Assembly: GCA_017476665.1 (NCBI GenBank) | Contig: JAFUZJ010000001.1 | Span: 21,076 to 85,075 of the forward strand | DNA length: 64,000 nt | DNA from: Lachnospiraceae bacterium | GTDB taxonomy: Bacteria; Bacillota; Clostridia; Lachnospirales; Lachnospiraceae | Direction: 5' to 3' | In this document: in pieces, positions 1 to 9,514 of the stretch | How positions within the stretch are numbered: the first letter of the stretch is position 1 | Layout: the number at the start of each line of letters is the position of its first letter | The notes under the pieces: model-generated | The model's input: the letters and a program-made list of their open reading frames with translations, nothing else | What the model was told of the DNA's origin: nothing | Databases searched by the model: none | Position numbers and translations under genes: made by a program

Positions 1-326
1 CTTTCGTTGATGTTGCATTCCCGTCCTTCAGTGTAAGTCTTGAGAATATATCTGACACCGTCGTGATCCGTGACAAACAGCTCTCCCTCTTTATTGGGCA
101 GAATCTGCTCCACCCGGACTTCATCCTCTTTCTGAAGGTGTTTCAGCAGCCGGTCCTGCAGCTGTAATCTTTCCATCGCATCCGAATGCGGATTTCCGGA
201 ATATTCTTTGAAGATCAAGCACCCCTCGGGCGTATCACACAAAAGCGCCCCCCGCCCTTTTCGGGTTTTCAAAATCTCCACATCATACTGTTCCAGCAGA
301 TTAACCGCTCTGTCATTCACCTTCAT
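1..326 (-). CDS. N-terminal part of a CotS-like spore coat/kinase-fold protein (partial)
   Basis: The frame starts at an ATG preceded by an AGGAGGG ribosome binding site and stays open to the left edge, giving 108 residues. The visible part begins MKVNDRAVNLLEQY and continues with alternating short strands and charged helices (for example LIFKEYSG and RYILKTYTEGREC). This looks like the N-lobe of the CotS family of spore coat proteins, which have an aminoglycoside-phosphotransferase fold. The catalytic loop is outside the window, so the family call rests on general resemblance only. It is co-directional with the HAD/CCA gene upstream. Confidence 0.5.
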   Translation of the reverse strand, partial: MKVNDRAVNLLEQYDVEILKTRKGRGALLCDTPEGCLIFKEYSGNPHSDAMERLQLQDRLLKHLQKEDEVRVEQILPNKEGELFVTDHDGVRYILKTYTEGRECNINE

Positions 327-379
327 ACCCTCCTGACTAAAGTGCTAATCTACTTTATGAACCTGTGCTTCAAATTATG

Positions 380-2533
380 CTATTCCTTTTTCAGTTCTTC
401 CAAAAGTCTTTCCTTCGTGTTATATTCGGGCTGATCCAATACTAATTCTAAAAGCTGCTGCAGCTTTTGCCCGATCTCTGGTCCCGGCCGGAATCCCAGC
501 GCGATCAGATCTTTCCCGGATACCGCCAGATCCTTCAGGGACAAGCACTGCTTTTGTGCTATGATCTCACGATAGATCCGCTCCCATTCATCTATCATTT
601 CCAGTTTTTCACGGCGCAGAAAATCGCTCTGTGCCAGCACATCCGCGCGCTTCACCGGAAAGATCAAGGGAAACACATCTTCCCCGATCCGGTTGACGGC
701 ACGCCGCACTATCCTGGCATCCGGCTCCACGGAATTCCCGTAATCGTGATATAGCACGATCTTACACACCTTATAAATCGTATCATTGTCAAAGCGAAGC
801 CTGTGCAGGATTTCTCTCGCCATGACCTCACCCGCTTCGTTATGCCCATGGAAATGCGTGATCCCGTCCGCATCCGTCTGAAGCGTAGCCGGCTTTCCGA
901 TGTCATGCAGAAGCATAGCAATCCGGTAAATGCGGTCCGGCTCGATCTCCAATACGGAATGTAAAATATGCTCTCCGACATTGTACCTATGGTGGGGATG
1001 ATTCTGAGGCGTGTTCATACACACGTCAAATTCCGGCAAAAAAACCTTCGTTACGCCCATTTCATAGGCATCCCGCAGATAGTCCGGGTGGGGCGACACT
1101 AACAGCTTCACCAGTTCCACCTGGATCCGTTCCGCGCTGATGGCAGCCAGCTTCGGCGCCAGCTTGCGGATTGCCGCTTTTGTATCCTCCTCGATTGTGT
1201 AGCCCAACTGTGCCGAAAACCGGATCGCCCGCATGATGCGCAGCGCATCCTCCGTAAAGCGTTCCTCCGCGTTTCCCACACATCGGATCAGTTTCCGCTC
1301 TATATCCTCCAACCCGCCATACAGATCCACCAATCCGGTCTTCTCATTGTATGCCATGGCATTGATGGTAAAATCCCGCCTCCTCAGATCCTCCCTCAGA
1401 TTCGGTGTGAAGATCACCTCCGTGGGATGCCTGTTGTCCTCATATTTTCCGTCAATCCGGTATGTTGTGACTTCAAAGCCTTCCTTATCCAGCATCACCG
1501 TCACCGTACCATGCTGAATCCCCGTGTCGATGGTGCGGGGAAAAAGCGCTTTGACCTCCTCCGGCTTTGCGGAAGTTGTGATATCCCAATCTTCCGGTTC
1601 CCTGCCCAGAATGGAATCCCTGACACAGCCGCCCACAATATAAGCCTCATACCCTGCGGATGTGATCCTGTCAATGATCTGTTGTGCCTTCTCGGGTATG
1701 GATATTTTAATCTCCCGGGCCTTATCATTTAAAAGAAACTTCTCCATCACTTTCACCAATCCGTCCCGGTCATTGGTGTCCGTAATATAGTCAGCCGCTT
1801 CCTTCACCGCAGGCTGGGCATTCCCCATGGCGACGCCTATACCCGCATATCTGATCATGGAAATATCGTTGAATCCGTCTCCGCAGCAGATCGCATCTTC
1901 CCTGGTCAGACCGATGGTCTCCAGCATACGGTCCAGCGAAGTCGCCTTGTCCACATTTTTCGGCATAACCTCAATGAAAAAAGGTTCCGACCGATAGACA
2001 CTGAGGATATCTCCGTATTTTGCCGCCAATTCCCGCTCATAGTCCTCCGCTTCTTCGGGCGGTGCAGTCAACAGGCATTTATTGACCTCAAAATCCACAA
2101 ATTCCGGAAAATGTTCCACCACCCGCACTTCCATTCCGTTGATGCGGGATTCAATCTGCACATACTCGTCCGGCGCAAAAGCCGAAATGATATGATCGCC
2201 GAAATACGTCACCAGCCCGCATCCATGCTCCGCGGCAAACCGGTACAATCCCGGAATGATCTCCGCAGGCAATGTGCGCTGATATACAATCTCACCGGTC
2301 CGGCACTCCACGATCCGCCCTCCGTTAAAAGATAACAGGTACCCGCCGTATTTCTCCAGCTCCAGCTCTTTCTCATAACGGTACATTCCCGGTGTGGGCC
2401 TTCCCGACGCCAGTATCACTTTATGTCCGCGCTTCAAAGTCTCCCGGATCGCCTGCCTGGTGGCAGGTGTGATCTCCTTCCGGGAGTTTGTCAACGTACC
2501 ATCTATATCCAATACCAATACTTTTTCGTCCAT
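380..2533 (-). CDS. cca: HAD phosphatase fused to CCA-adding tRNA nucleotidyltransferase with HD domain
   Basis: One uninterrupted 717-residue frame holds two enzymes. Residues 1-265 are a Cof-type HAD-IIB phosphatase with nucleophile motif DIDGT (Asp9, Asp11) and the acidic motif GDGFND (218-223). From about residue 275 it is a class II CCA-adding enzyme with GGCVRD (301-306), the metal-binding DWD pair (315-317), the RRDFTINAMAY motif and a C-terminal HD phosphohydrolase domain containing LLHDIGKP. The CCA half repairs or completes tRNA 3' ends, and the HAD half probably dephosphorylates a small sugar phosphate or nucleotide. Usual CCA enzymes are about 400-450 residues, so the HAD domain is an addition. 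No internal stop or frameshift separates the two halves. The linker carries no obvious internal start. Confidence 0.93.
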   Translation of the reverse strand: MDEKVLVLDIDGTLTNSRKEITPATRQAIRETLKRGHKVILASGRPTPGMYRYEKELELEKYGGYLLSFNGGRIVECRTGEIVYQRTLPAEIIPGLYRFAAEHGCGLVTYFGDHIISAFAPDEYVQIESRINGMEVRVVEHFPEFVDFEVNKCLLTAPPEEAEDYERELAAKYGDILSVYRSEPFFIEVMPKNVDKATSLDRMLETIGLTREDAICCGDGFNDISMIRYAGIGVAMGNAQPAVKEAADYITDTNDRDGLVKVMEKFLLNDKAREIKISIPEKAQQIIDRITSAGYEAYIVGGCVRDSILGREPEDWDITTSAKPEEVKALFPRTIDTGIQHGTVTVMLDKEGFEVTTYRIDGKYEDNRHPTEVIFTPNLREDLRRRDFTINAMAYNEKTGLVDLYGGLEDIERKLIRCVGNAEERFTEDALRIMRAIRFSAQLGYTIEEDTKAAIRKLAPKLAAISAERIQVELVKLLVSPHPDYLRDAYEMGVTKVFLPEFDVCMNTPQNHPHHRYNVGEHILHSVLEIEPDRIYRIAMLLHDIGKPATLQTDADGITHFHGHNEAGEVMAREILHRLRFDNDTIYKVCKIVLYHDYGNSVEPDARIVRRAVNRIGEDVFPLIFPVKRADVLAQSDFLRREKLEMIDEWERIYREIIAQKQCLSLKDLAVSGKDLIALGFRPGPEIGQKLQQLLELVLDQPEYNTKERLLEELKKE

Positions 2534-2605
2534 TCCTTACCTCATGTAACAACCGCAGGTCTTTTCGTCATAGTCTTTTTTATCATATCACAATTTTTTA
2601 AAAAA

Positions 2606-2633
2606 ACAAAGACCATCGATCGATGGTCTTTGT
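2606..2633 (-). terminator. Rho-independent terminator of the foldase gene
   Basis: A perfect 28-base palindrome (arm AAAGACCATCGA) lies 9 bases after the foldase stop. On the minus strand it is followed directly by a run of T. Confidence 0.92.
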
Positions 2634-2641
2634 GATATATG

Positions 2642-4066
2642 CTATTGCTGTTCGTCCTGCTCCGCCTCAACCTTCAGATAGTTCAGATGTCCCTTTTCAT
2701 CTGCCACCGTGATGCCTTCCGAAATCTTTTCTTCATATGCACTCTCGTTCTGGCTGCTCAGGGTGCTGATAATGCTGGCCTTCCAGGACACCTCTCCCTG
2801 TCCCGCATAATAGAAGACATAACTTACATCGGAACTCTCCGGTGTAATCAGTGTTACATCTCCGATCTGACGTGCCGGATCGGACAGCCAGGCTTCTGCC
2901 TCCGACTCCAGATTGCCGGGCATGATATTCTCATAATAACCCTCGGTTGCTCCGTTGGAATCATATTTTTTAACCAACTCCTGAAATCTCTCTATGGTCG
3001 CTTCCCCGGCGTTCCACTCATCCAGGATCTCCTGTCCGTTGTTATCCTCGGTGATGATCGCATAAACATTGACCGTAGCTTCCTCATCCAGATACCGCTT
3101 TACAAAACGGAGCGCATGATAAGCATGCCCGTCTGTATCCTCCACAACCGTCTGGTCTCCTGCCTTTCGGCTGTCATCAAACAGCCAATCCGAAAACAGA
3201 TACGAAATAGCATCCCTGGTCTCATTTACCAGCAGATTTCCGCTCTGGGTAACCGTACTCAGCGCTTCATTTGCTTCCGCCGATGCCTGATTCATCGCTG
3301 CCTCGATCTGCTCATCTGTGGGATCCTCCGCCGGAATCTCAGCCTCAAAAGATTCAATATAATAATCGACCGAATCATAGCTTGCCTTATTCTCATCGTA
3401 ATATGCCTGTACTTCTTCGTCAGACGGTTTGAAATCCTCCGATTTCTCATCCATATAGGCGGCAATATATGCATTCTCAGTAATATACTTTTTAATATCA
3501 CTCAATGTTGCATATGCACCATAACGACTCTTGAGATATTCCCTTGCGGAAACCCCTGCCTCCTTGGCATTCTCCTGCAGAGAATCGTTGAACTCCTCCA
3601 CATCCGAAGCCGTATCATAGACAAAGCCGGCCGAAGAAGCATCTGCCAGAATCCCTTTGTAGGTCTTGAGATTATTCACTGCCTCCTCTTCAAAATAGTC
3701 CTTCCAGGTCAACGTGTCCGAATATTGCTGCGTTGCAAGATCAGAATTCACATCCAATCCGAAATAAGACGCATAAGACCCATATGAACTTAAGAAACTG
3801 TTCACTGCGTTGCTGTAATAATAGTCAAATTCCTCTCTGGTTATATCGGAGCCATTCACCTTGATCCAGCTTTCATTTCTATGTACATAATTCAGAATCG
3901 GATAAGACGCGATCCAGGCCACAATCGCGATCACAACCACCACTGTGATCGCAGTGGTCCTCATCCTGCTCTTTCTCTCCTGCTCCTTCGCAGCTTTTCT
4001 GCGCTCTACCTTCAGATCATATTTGGTGACAACTTTTTCTTTATTCCCGTTCTCTTTGCCGGACAT
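2642..4066 (-). CDS. Membrane-anchored PrsA/SurA-like foldase
   Basis: This 474-residue protein has a lysine-rich cytoplasmic N-terminus (1-37), one membrane helix (about 38-55, TTAITVVVVIAIVAW) and an extracellular region. The region after the helix (WIKVNGSDITREEFDYYY) matches the SurA/PrsA N-terminal chaperone domain. The C-terminal part has the layout of a parvulin domain (VNVYAIITED, then an EGYYENI segment), but the usual glycine-rich active-site signature is degenerate, so isomerase activity is doubtful. The family helps exported proteins fold at the outer face of the membrane. The start is supported by an AGGAGA site upstream. It stands as a single gene with its own terminator. Confidence 0.8.
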   Translation of the reverse strand: MSGKENGNKEKVVTKYDLKVERRKAAKEQERKSRMRTTAITVVVVIAIVAWIASYPILNYVHRNESWIKVNGSDITREEFDYYYSNAVNSFLSSYGSYASYFGLDVNSDLATQQYSDTLTWKDYFEEEAVNNLKTYKGILADASSAGFVYDTASDVEEFNDSLQENAKEAGVSAREYLKSRYGAYATLSDIKKYITENAYIAAYMDEKSEDFKPSDEEVQAYYDENKASYDSVDYYIESFEAEIPAEDPTDEQIEAAMNQASAEANEALSTVTQSGNLLVNETRDAISYLFSDWLFDDSRKAGDQTVVEDTDGHAYHALRFVKRYLDEEATVNVYAIITEDNNGQEILDEWNAGEATIERFQELVKKYDSNGATEGYYENIMPGNLESEAEAWLSDPARQIGDVTLITPESSDVSYVFYYAGQGEVSWKASIISTLSSQNESAYEEKISEGITVADEKGHLNYLKVEAEQDEQQ

Positions 4067-4325
4067 TTTTCAAATATCTCCTTCCCAAAAACACTGTTAC
4101 TGACTGTGCTCCCACAGTGCTCTATATTTTATCGCATTTTTCCCAAAATGAAAAGCGATTTCACAGATTTTTCTCATTTAATGTTACAGTTCAGTCTATA
4201 TACACAACCTGCCCCGCCCATTCTGTCAAAGGGATTCCGCACCCGTTCCTCGCAAAGGGTGAGCCCGGGTTCCACCGTTTCCCCACACTGCCAGGATCAC
4301 GACAAAAAACAATATTGCAAAAAAA

Positions 4326-4355
4326 GATTGCATTCCTTTTTGCCGGAATGCAATC
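4326..4355 (-). terminator. Rho-independent terminator of the cytidylate-kinase-like gene
   Basis: Inverted repeat arms GATTGCATTCC and GGAATGCAATC are followed on the minus strand by a run of seven T. It lies about 20 bases past the stop of the gene at 4374-4859. The rest of the stretch 4067-4325 shows nothing I can assign. Confidence 0.92.
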
Positions 4356-4373
4356 CCGATAAATCAATCCTCA

Positions 4374-4859
4374 TCAGATCAACTCCACCTTTTCAAAATA
4401 CCGCATCAGGATATCCGCACAATTCTCAATCCCCAACTTGGAGGTGTCTAAGATCATGTGATAATTGTTCACATCCCCCCAGAGTTTTCCGGTATTTTCA
4501 TTATAATATGCCGCCCTCGCCTTGTCATTCTCCTCCAGCATGATCTTCGCGTCCTCATAGGACAGATCCTCTTTTTTCATGATGCGCTGAATGCGGTCTT
4601 CCCTGTCCGCCACAATATAAATATTGAACACATTCGGCTGCCCCGCCAGGATCTCCGACGCACACCGCCCCAAGATAATGCAGGGATTCTCTGCCAGCTT
4701 TTTGATCACCTCGGACTCCGTGGCATAAGAACTCTCCTCCATCTGATGTTCAATATAAGCCTTGTCATACACCGGAATGTCCAGCTTCTCAGATAACTCT
4801 TTCGCGATCAGGCTGGCACCCGTGCCAAACCTGCGGCTCATCGTAATCACCAGATTCAT
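4374..4859 (-). CDS. Cytidylate-kinase-like family protein
   Basis: The 161-residue protein starts MNLVITMSRRFGTGASLIAKEL, a P-loop-like N-terminus in which the glycine-rich loop is RRFGTGAS rather than a classical GxxxxGKS. It continues with CIILGRCASEIL and a basic lid (ADREDRIQRIMKK), the layout of the cytidylate-kinase-like family common in Clostridia. It is shorter than the about 200 residues usual for that family, and its substrate is unknown. The ATG follows a GGAGGAATACAG ribosome binding site. It has its own terminator. Confidence 0.8.
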   Translation of the reverse strand: MNLVITMSRRFGTGASLIAKELSEKLDIPVYDKAYIEHQMEESSYATESEVIKKLAENPCIILGRCASEILAGQPNVFNIYIVADREDRIQRIMKKEDLSYEDAKIMLEENDKARAAYYNENTGKLWGDVNNYHMILDTSKLGIENCADILMRYFEKVELI

Positions 4860-4974
4860 CTGTATTCCTCCAAACGTATTCTCTCCCGCCTATCATAACA
4901 TATATTTTTCCACGGTACAAGAACCCATTTTTTGCAATCGTATTTTTCGTGATCACTTGTATGCCAGCTTCTGC

Positions 4975-6825
4975 TTATCTATTTGTTTTCCTTTTATTTT
5001 CCGCTATGAATAATGCCATCAATGCCATTCCTGATATACACAGAATACCAATCCACAGTCCAATATAACTCTCATCACCTGTCTTGGGCGAAGATATATT
5101 GTCGTTTGAATTACCCTTATCTGCATTTTCGTTATCACCATTGTTCCCGTCAGATGTGTCTTCATCTGACGAGCTGTCAGTACCTAAATCATCGGGACTC
5201 GAACTGTTATCAGGTGTTGTGGCAGCCTTGATATTCAACTTGGTTTCGGTTGTTCCGTCTGCAAATATAGCCTTTACGGTATGCTCACCGGTTGTGAGAG
5301 TTTCAAGGAACCCTGCCTTAAGCGCCAGTTTTAAGCTGCCTGCTGCGGCTGTGTAATTTGCAGCGTCAACCGTTTTTCCGTCGATCTCCACGCCTGTGAA
5401 CAGGCCGAAAGTCTTGTCATCCTGCACGCTGCGGTTTACGGTGAATGCAACGTTTTCGGTGCTGCCTTTTGTCCAGTTGACCGTCTGAACTGAAAAGGTG
5501 TATTCCGGAATAGGCTCCGGCTCTTTCTCAACGGCTGTCAACACCGGCTTCATCGTCTGAAGATCCTTGGTATCAGTGACATTCAGTATATTCCCGGTAA
5601 GCTTATAATCTTCGCTGTCCAGCTCGACGGTATAACTGCCCTCAGGAATGTTATAGAGTGTTATACCGCCTTCGGGGTATGCCATCTGCCCGGTCAGCTT
5701 TCTGTAATCCAACTTGAAATAGAACTGTGCGCCTGTCCTTCCGCCGCCTCCTCCGCTACGGTGAGTAAAGTCGGAATGAAACTTAACATCCGGGTTGTCC
5801 TTATTGACCCAAATCTCGATATATTCGCCGTTGTTGCGTGGTACCTCAAAGGTGATCGCCCCGCCTGCGCTGAAGCAGTATGTGTATGCCTCATAACCTT
5901 CCTCGTCCTGACAGCCGATTAGCGGGTACTTAACTTCATTTGTATAGCCTCCGTTAATCGTGAGATCACTGTTAAATCCGAAAGACTCAAATTCGGAATA
6001 AGGAATCCGTATTTTGACATACTCCGTGGGCTTGTCATGAGATCTGATATAAGTGGCGTTAATATTGTATCCGCCGTTGAGACGCAACACCAGTCCGCTC
6101 TCCGACGAATAGCTCAGATAGTTTCTGCCGCCGTAATCCTTCAGCACATACTTGGGGTAGAGTGGATCGTCATCAGCATACTTCTCCTCACCTTTAGGAC
6201 ATATCTGTATGTTTGCAGAGCGTTTCTCTCCCCTGTCTGCCACCTCGCTGCAGACATCGAGCAGCACCTGATTTGCAGGAACCGTTACGGTGTCAACAAC
6301 TTCATAACTCTCCCAGTCAAAATAAGCGGCATAGCCGGTACCGTTGGGCAACAGCCGATACTCGCTCTCACCGTTATCGGTTGATACAATAAAGCCGCTG
6401 GTGTCGAGGGGTGCCGCACCGTACAGTGCAGTCAGGTCGATTGGGTCACTTACAAACTTTATATCCTTATCCGCTGATCTGAACTTGGCTCCGTTGTCGC
6501 TTGTGCTGCCGGTAATATCATAGATATACGGATAGCTGTCGTCTGCAAATTCGAAGCTGTCGGCAGCGCCCTTGAAGGTACCTAGCGCAGTTCCGTCCTT
6601 CTTCAGAGTAAAGGTAAGCGCTGATGCGTCTATATCGCCCGCATCAAGCGTGATATTCAGATACGGCTTATTGACCTGAATTGTTCCCGTTTGTCCCAAA
6701 GGCTTTGCACTTTCAATATCTTCTTTGTAGAAATGTACCAGCTGTGACGCCGAGACATTCATTGCAATCATTGAAGTCGCCAGCACCACCGCCGAAAATA
6801 ATACAATGATTTTTTTGTGTTTCAA
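4975..6825 (-). CDS. Sortase-anchored cell surface protein with X2-like module
   Basis: I place the start at a TTG (6825) because a perfect GGAGGTAAG site lies just upstream and because this start exposes a clean signal peptide (MKHKKIIVLFSAVVLATSM). The 616-residue protein has a long beta-rich extracellular region and a glycine-rich patch (RSGGGGGRTG). An X2-like immunoglobulin module follows around YTFSVQTVNWTKGSTENVAF. An acidic Asn/Asp/Ser linker then leads to a wall-sorting signal: SPKTGD, a hydrophobic helix and the tail NKRKTNR. It is probably displayed on the cell wall, perhaps as a binding protein. An in-frame ATG further upstream has no ribosome binding site. Confidence 0.82.
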   Translation of the reverse strand: MKHKKIIVLFSAVVLATSMIAMNVSASQLVHFYKEDIESAKPLGQTGTIQVNKPYLNITLDAGDIDASALTFTLKKDGTALGTFKGAADSFEFADDSYPYIYDITGSTSDNGAKFRSADKDIKFVSDPIDLTALYGAAPLDTSGFIVSTDNGESEYRLLPNGTGYAAYFDWESYEVVDTVTVPANQVLLDVCSEVADRGEKRSANIQICPKGEEKYADDDPLYPKYVLKDYGGRNYLSYSSESGLVLRLNGGYNINATYIRSHDKPTEYVKIRIPYSEFESFGFNSDLTINGGYTNEVKYPLIGCQDEEGYEAYTYCFSAGGAITFEVPRNNGEYIEIWVNKDNPDVKFHSDFTHRSGGGGGRTGAQFYFKLDYRKLTGQMAYPEGGITLYNIPEGSYTVELDSEDYKLTGNILNVTDTKDLQTMKPVLTAVEKEPEPIPEYTFSVQTVNWTKGSTENVAFTVNRSVQDDKTFGLFTGVEIDGKTVDAANYTAAAGSLKLALKAGFLETLTTGEHTVKAIFADGTTETKLNIKAATTPDNSSSPDDLGTDSSSDEDTSDGNNGDNENADKGNSNDNISSPKTGDESYIGLWIGILCISGMALMALFIAENKRKTNR

Positions 6826-6940
6826 TTTTCTTACCTCCTCCAAACAAAATGCACACCGCACAGGGCATTGTTTTGCCATCTTTCTTGTAAAATTAATATG
6901 TATAATAAATAATATAAATATGATATATTCAATCATTATA

Positions 6941-6969
6941 TATTTAGCATATTATCAGATGGTTGTCAA
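6941..6969 (-). promoter_or_regulatory. Candidate promoter of the surface protein gene
   Basis: On the minus strand TTGACA (6964-6969) is followed after 17 bases by TAAATA (6941-6946). The region down to the TTG start is very AT-rich. Confidence 0.45.
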
Positions 6970-8366
6970 TGGATTGAGAAGAAAATTGATACTTTCTCCG
7001 GAAACAGCTTCTTCCTGTATCCCGCACTCAAAAAAGGCACCGCCAACAACACCGCCTTGCACACATTGTCAGCGATCATACAATACCACACTTCCCGAAG
7101 CCCCAGATGCCAGATCCGCACGCAGACATAAGTCAGCAGGATCCGCACGCCCCACATGCTGATCGTCTCCACATAAAACGCATATTTCGGTCTGCCCAGC
7201 CCATAAAAAATACCCTCCATGACAACCATCAGCCCGAAAAACGGCTCCGAAAAAGCTACCAGCCTTAACATTTCCGATCCAATCCTCGCCGCCTGTTCAC
7301 TGGGCGTAAACAGACACATCAAAGGATACGCCACAAAATACAGGACCACCCCGCTTAAAATCATCATCCCGATGGTAAGCGCCACGCTCAGCCGACACAC
7401 CTGCTCAAATTTTTTCCGGTTTCCCTCTCCCAGCGAAATCCCTACCAGCGTGGAAGTCGCCATTCGAAGTCCATACCCCGGAATGTAAAAGATCGTCTCC
7501 GCCGTCACCGCGATCGAATGCGCCGCAAAAATGGTATTTCCCATTCCTGTCACCAGACTGGCAAACACCACATATCCAAAGCAGGAAGCCACATTCGTGC
7601 CCAGCACCGGAATACTGATCCGCACACATTCCTCCGCAATAGGCCTGTCCCACCTGCAATCCTTCCAGGCAAAGTAAAGAAGCTCCTTTTTGCGAAAAGC
7701 CACAAACATGCAGATTCCCGCCAACCCATACGAAATCGCCGACGCGATGGCCGCACCGTTTACTCCCAATGCCAGCGTATAGATCAGAACATAATTCAGT
7801 CCCACATTCAGAAAATTAGCACACAGATTGATGACCATGGGCGTCTTCGCATCCTTTGTCGCCCGGATTGAAGCCCCCAGGATCGAACTGCAGGACCGGA
7901 ATACCATGGGCACACTGATAATGAAAAAATATGTGGACGCCTGCCTCTGAATGGATATGTCCGCCCCCATCCACACCGGAATATAAGAGCTGAGCGCCAT
8001 CGATACACCGCCCAACACCAACCCGCAGATTGCCGCCAAAAGCAACACCTGACTGGCAACCCGCTTTATTTTCTCCTTATCCCCACTGCCCACCGCCTGC
8101 GCGATCAGTGACAGCGCCGCAATGGACAATGCCGCCGGTACACTGTTTATCAGCCAGGTCACCGTGGTAGTCACACTGACACTGGCCGTGGCATTCTCAC
8201 CCAGCCTTCCCACCATAGCGGTATCCACATACTGCAACAGCGTAGAAAGCATCTGCTCCAATATGGTGGGAATCGATAAATTCACCAACGACCAAAAAAT
8301 ACTTTGTCGAATTTCCTCTTTTTTATTTTGTAAATCCTTCACAAATCCACTATATCCTCCCGTCAT
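6966..8366 (-). CDS. MATE family multidrug/Na+ antiporter
   Basis: This 466-residue membrane protein has about twelve hydrophobic segments in two homologous halves, with the MATE start pattern SIPTILEQMLSTLLQYVDTAMVGRLGENA. It is expected to export cationic drugs or metabolites in exchange for Na+ or H+. It lies 5 bases after the preceding membrane protein gene, so it is probably the last gene of a three-gene operon (9456 down to 6966). The start ATG lies just before a GGGAGG motif, so an internal GTG (about residue 9) is an alternative start. Confidence 0.93.
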   Translation of the reverse strand: MTGGYSGFVKDLQNKKEEIRQSIFWSLVNLSIPTILEQMLSTLLQYVDTAMVGRLGENATASVSVTTTVTWLINSVPAALSIAALSLIAQAVGSGDKEKIKRVASQVLLLAAICGLVLGGVSMALSSYIPVWMGADISIQRQASTYFFIISVPMVFRSCSSILGASIRATKDAKTPMVINLCANFLNVGLNYVLIYTLALGVNGAAIASAISYGLAGICMFVAFRKKELLYFAWKDCRWDRPIAEECVRISIPVLGTNVASCFGYVVFASLVTGMGNTIFAAHSIAVTAETIFYIPGYGLRMATSTLVGISLGEGNRKKFEQVCRLSVALTIGMMILSGVVLYFVAYPLMCLFTPSEQAARIGSEMLRLVAFSEPFFGLMVVMEGIFYGLGRPKYAFYVETISMWGVRILLTYVCVRIWHLGLREVWYCMIADNVCKAVLLAVPFLSAGYRKKLFPEKVSIFFSIH

Positions 8367-8371
8367 TTATC

Positions 8372-8986
8372 CTATAATATTGCCCAGAGCGCAAAAATAA
8401 GTGTCACTACTACAAGCACCAATATCGCCTTTCTGGCCCATGCTGGAAATTCTTCCGTCCTTTTCCTGAAAACAAAAAGAATGATTCCTACTGCAAGGAT
8501 CAATACTCCTGCTGTCAACTTCACTACCCCGTCCTGAACATAGTTGAGTTCAAGTACCCTGCCCGGTTCTAAAGCTAACTTATATCCGCTTTCAGCCGCA
8601 TTATATGCAACCTGACCGGCTCTTTGTGCAAGCTCCTTCTCAACGTCATAATCACCTGCCCGCTTTGCCAATCCCTTGACTGACACACTATTCCCATTCG
8701 CCATACCATTTGAGTCAAAATGATCTGTAAGCCACTTTTTCCCTGCATGTATGGTATAAATACAACCGGTTTCCTCATTGATTCCAATATAGTAATAATC
8801 TTTACCTGTTGGAATGATTCCGTTAATACTGTTTTCAACAATTAACAACTGCGCCGCTGCGTCAATAGATATTTCATGAACATCCTTTGTGTTTGTTAAA
8901 TCCATAATACTCATCACAAAAAAAACGCCTATAAACGATGCAACCAATATAATATATAAAATTGTTTTCAAAAATCTGTTTTTCAT
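8372..8986 (-). CDS. Membrane protein of unknown function
   Basis: The 204-residue protein has an N-terminal helix (TILYIILVASFIGVFFVMSI), an extracytoplasmic region of about 120 residues, and two C-terminal helices (LTAGVLILAVGIILFVF and ILVLVVVTLIFALWAIL). I do not recognise a family. Its start codon overlaps the stop of the zinc-ribbon gene by four bases (ATGA), so the two are translationally coupled and probably act together. Confidence 0.8.
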   Translation of the reverse strand: MKNRFLKTILYIILVASFIGVFFVMSIMDLTNTKDVHEISIDAAAQLLIVENSINGIIPTGKDYYYIGINEETGCIYTIHAGKKWLTDHFDSNGMANGNSVSVKGLAKRAGDYDVEKELAQRAGQVAYNAAESGYKLALEPGRVLELNYVQDGVVKLTAGVLILAVGIILFVFRKRTEEFPAWARKAILVLVVVTLIFALWAIL

Positions 8987-9456
8987 TCAGATACCCCTTC
9001 CCGTAGATATCCTAAATTTTTTAGTTTCCGGATGTACTCATCACTACTGATACGAACCCTGGATTCTTCCAGCAATCTCTCATATTTTCGCTTTTTACTT
9101 CCCGTGAGAATTCGGATCAGATCAATGATTGCACCGATTATCAACGCAAGACCTAACAACAGGATCACCGTCGGCAAAAGCCACTGCATAGAATCGGGTG
9201 TTCCAAGCATACGCATTCCAAACAGGTAAAATCCTCTCCACGCTATCAAAACGCCGATAATGAACAGAAAAATTCCGTTTGTTACTTTGAATTCTGCCTC
9301 CGGAATCCCTTCGATTGCCAACTCGTGACATCTTGGGTCTATGTATTCTTTCCCGCATTTTTTGCAGCATGCGACAGGACTTTTATATTTCCTTTCATAT
9401 TTTTCATACTTGAGTAGTTTTCTTCCACAATTTTTACAATATATTTCGTATGCCAT
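8983..9456 (-). CDS. Zinc-ribbon membrane protein of unknown function
   Basis: The 157-residue protein opens with a zinc ribbon made of two CxxC pairs (YCKNCGRK near residue 6 and CCKKCGKEY near residue 30). Two membrane helices follow (GIFLFIIGVLIAWRGFYLF and LLPTVILLLGLALIIGAII), then a charged cytoplasmic tail. It is the first gene of the operon with 8372-8986 and the MATE exporter. The function is not known. Confidence 0.8.
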   Translation of the reverse strand: MAYEIYCKNCGRKLLKYEKYERKYKSPVACCKKCGKEYIDPRCHELAIEGIPEAEFKVTNGIFLFIIGVLIAWRGFYLFGMRMLGTPDSMQWLLPTVILLLGLALIIGAIIDLIRILTGSKKRKYERLLEESRVRISSDEYIRKLKNLGYLREGVSE

Positions 9457-9514
9457 AATAATCCCTCTTGCTCTTTGTCAGTTCAATGTATAAATCTTCC
9501 GTCCGGATACCCGG

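Noticed and set aside
2639-3787. 382-codon plus-strand frame opposite the foldase gene
   Set aside because: It is antisense to a clear PrsA/SurA-like gene, has no ribosome binding site, and encodes a Cys/Ile-rich chain typical of a shadow frame.
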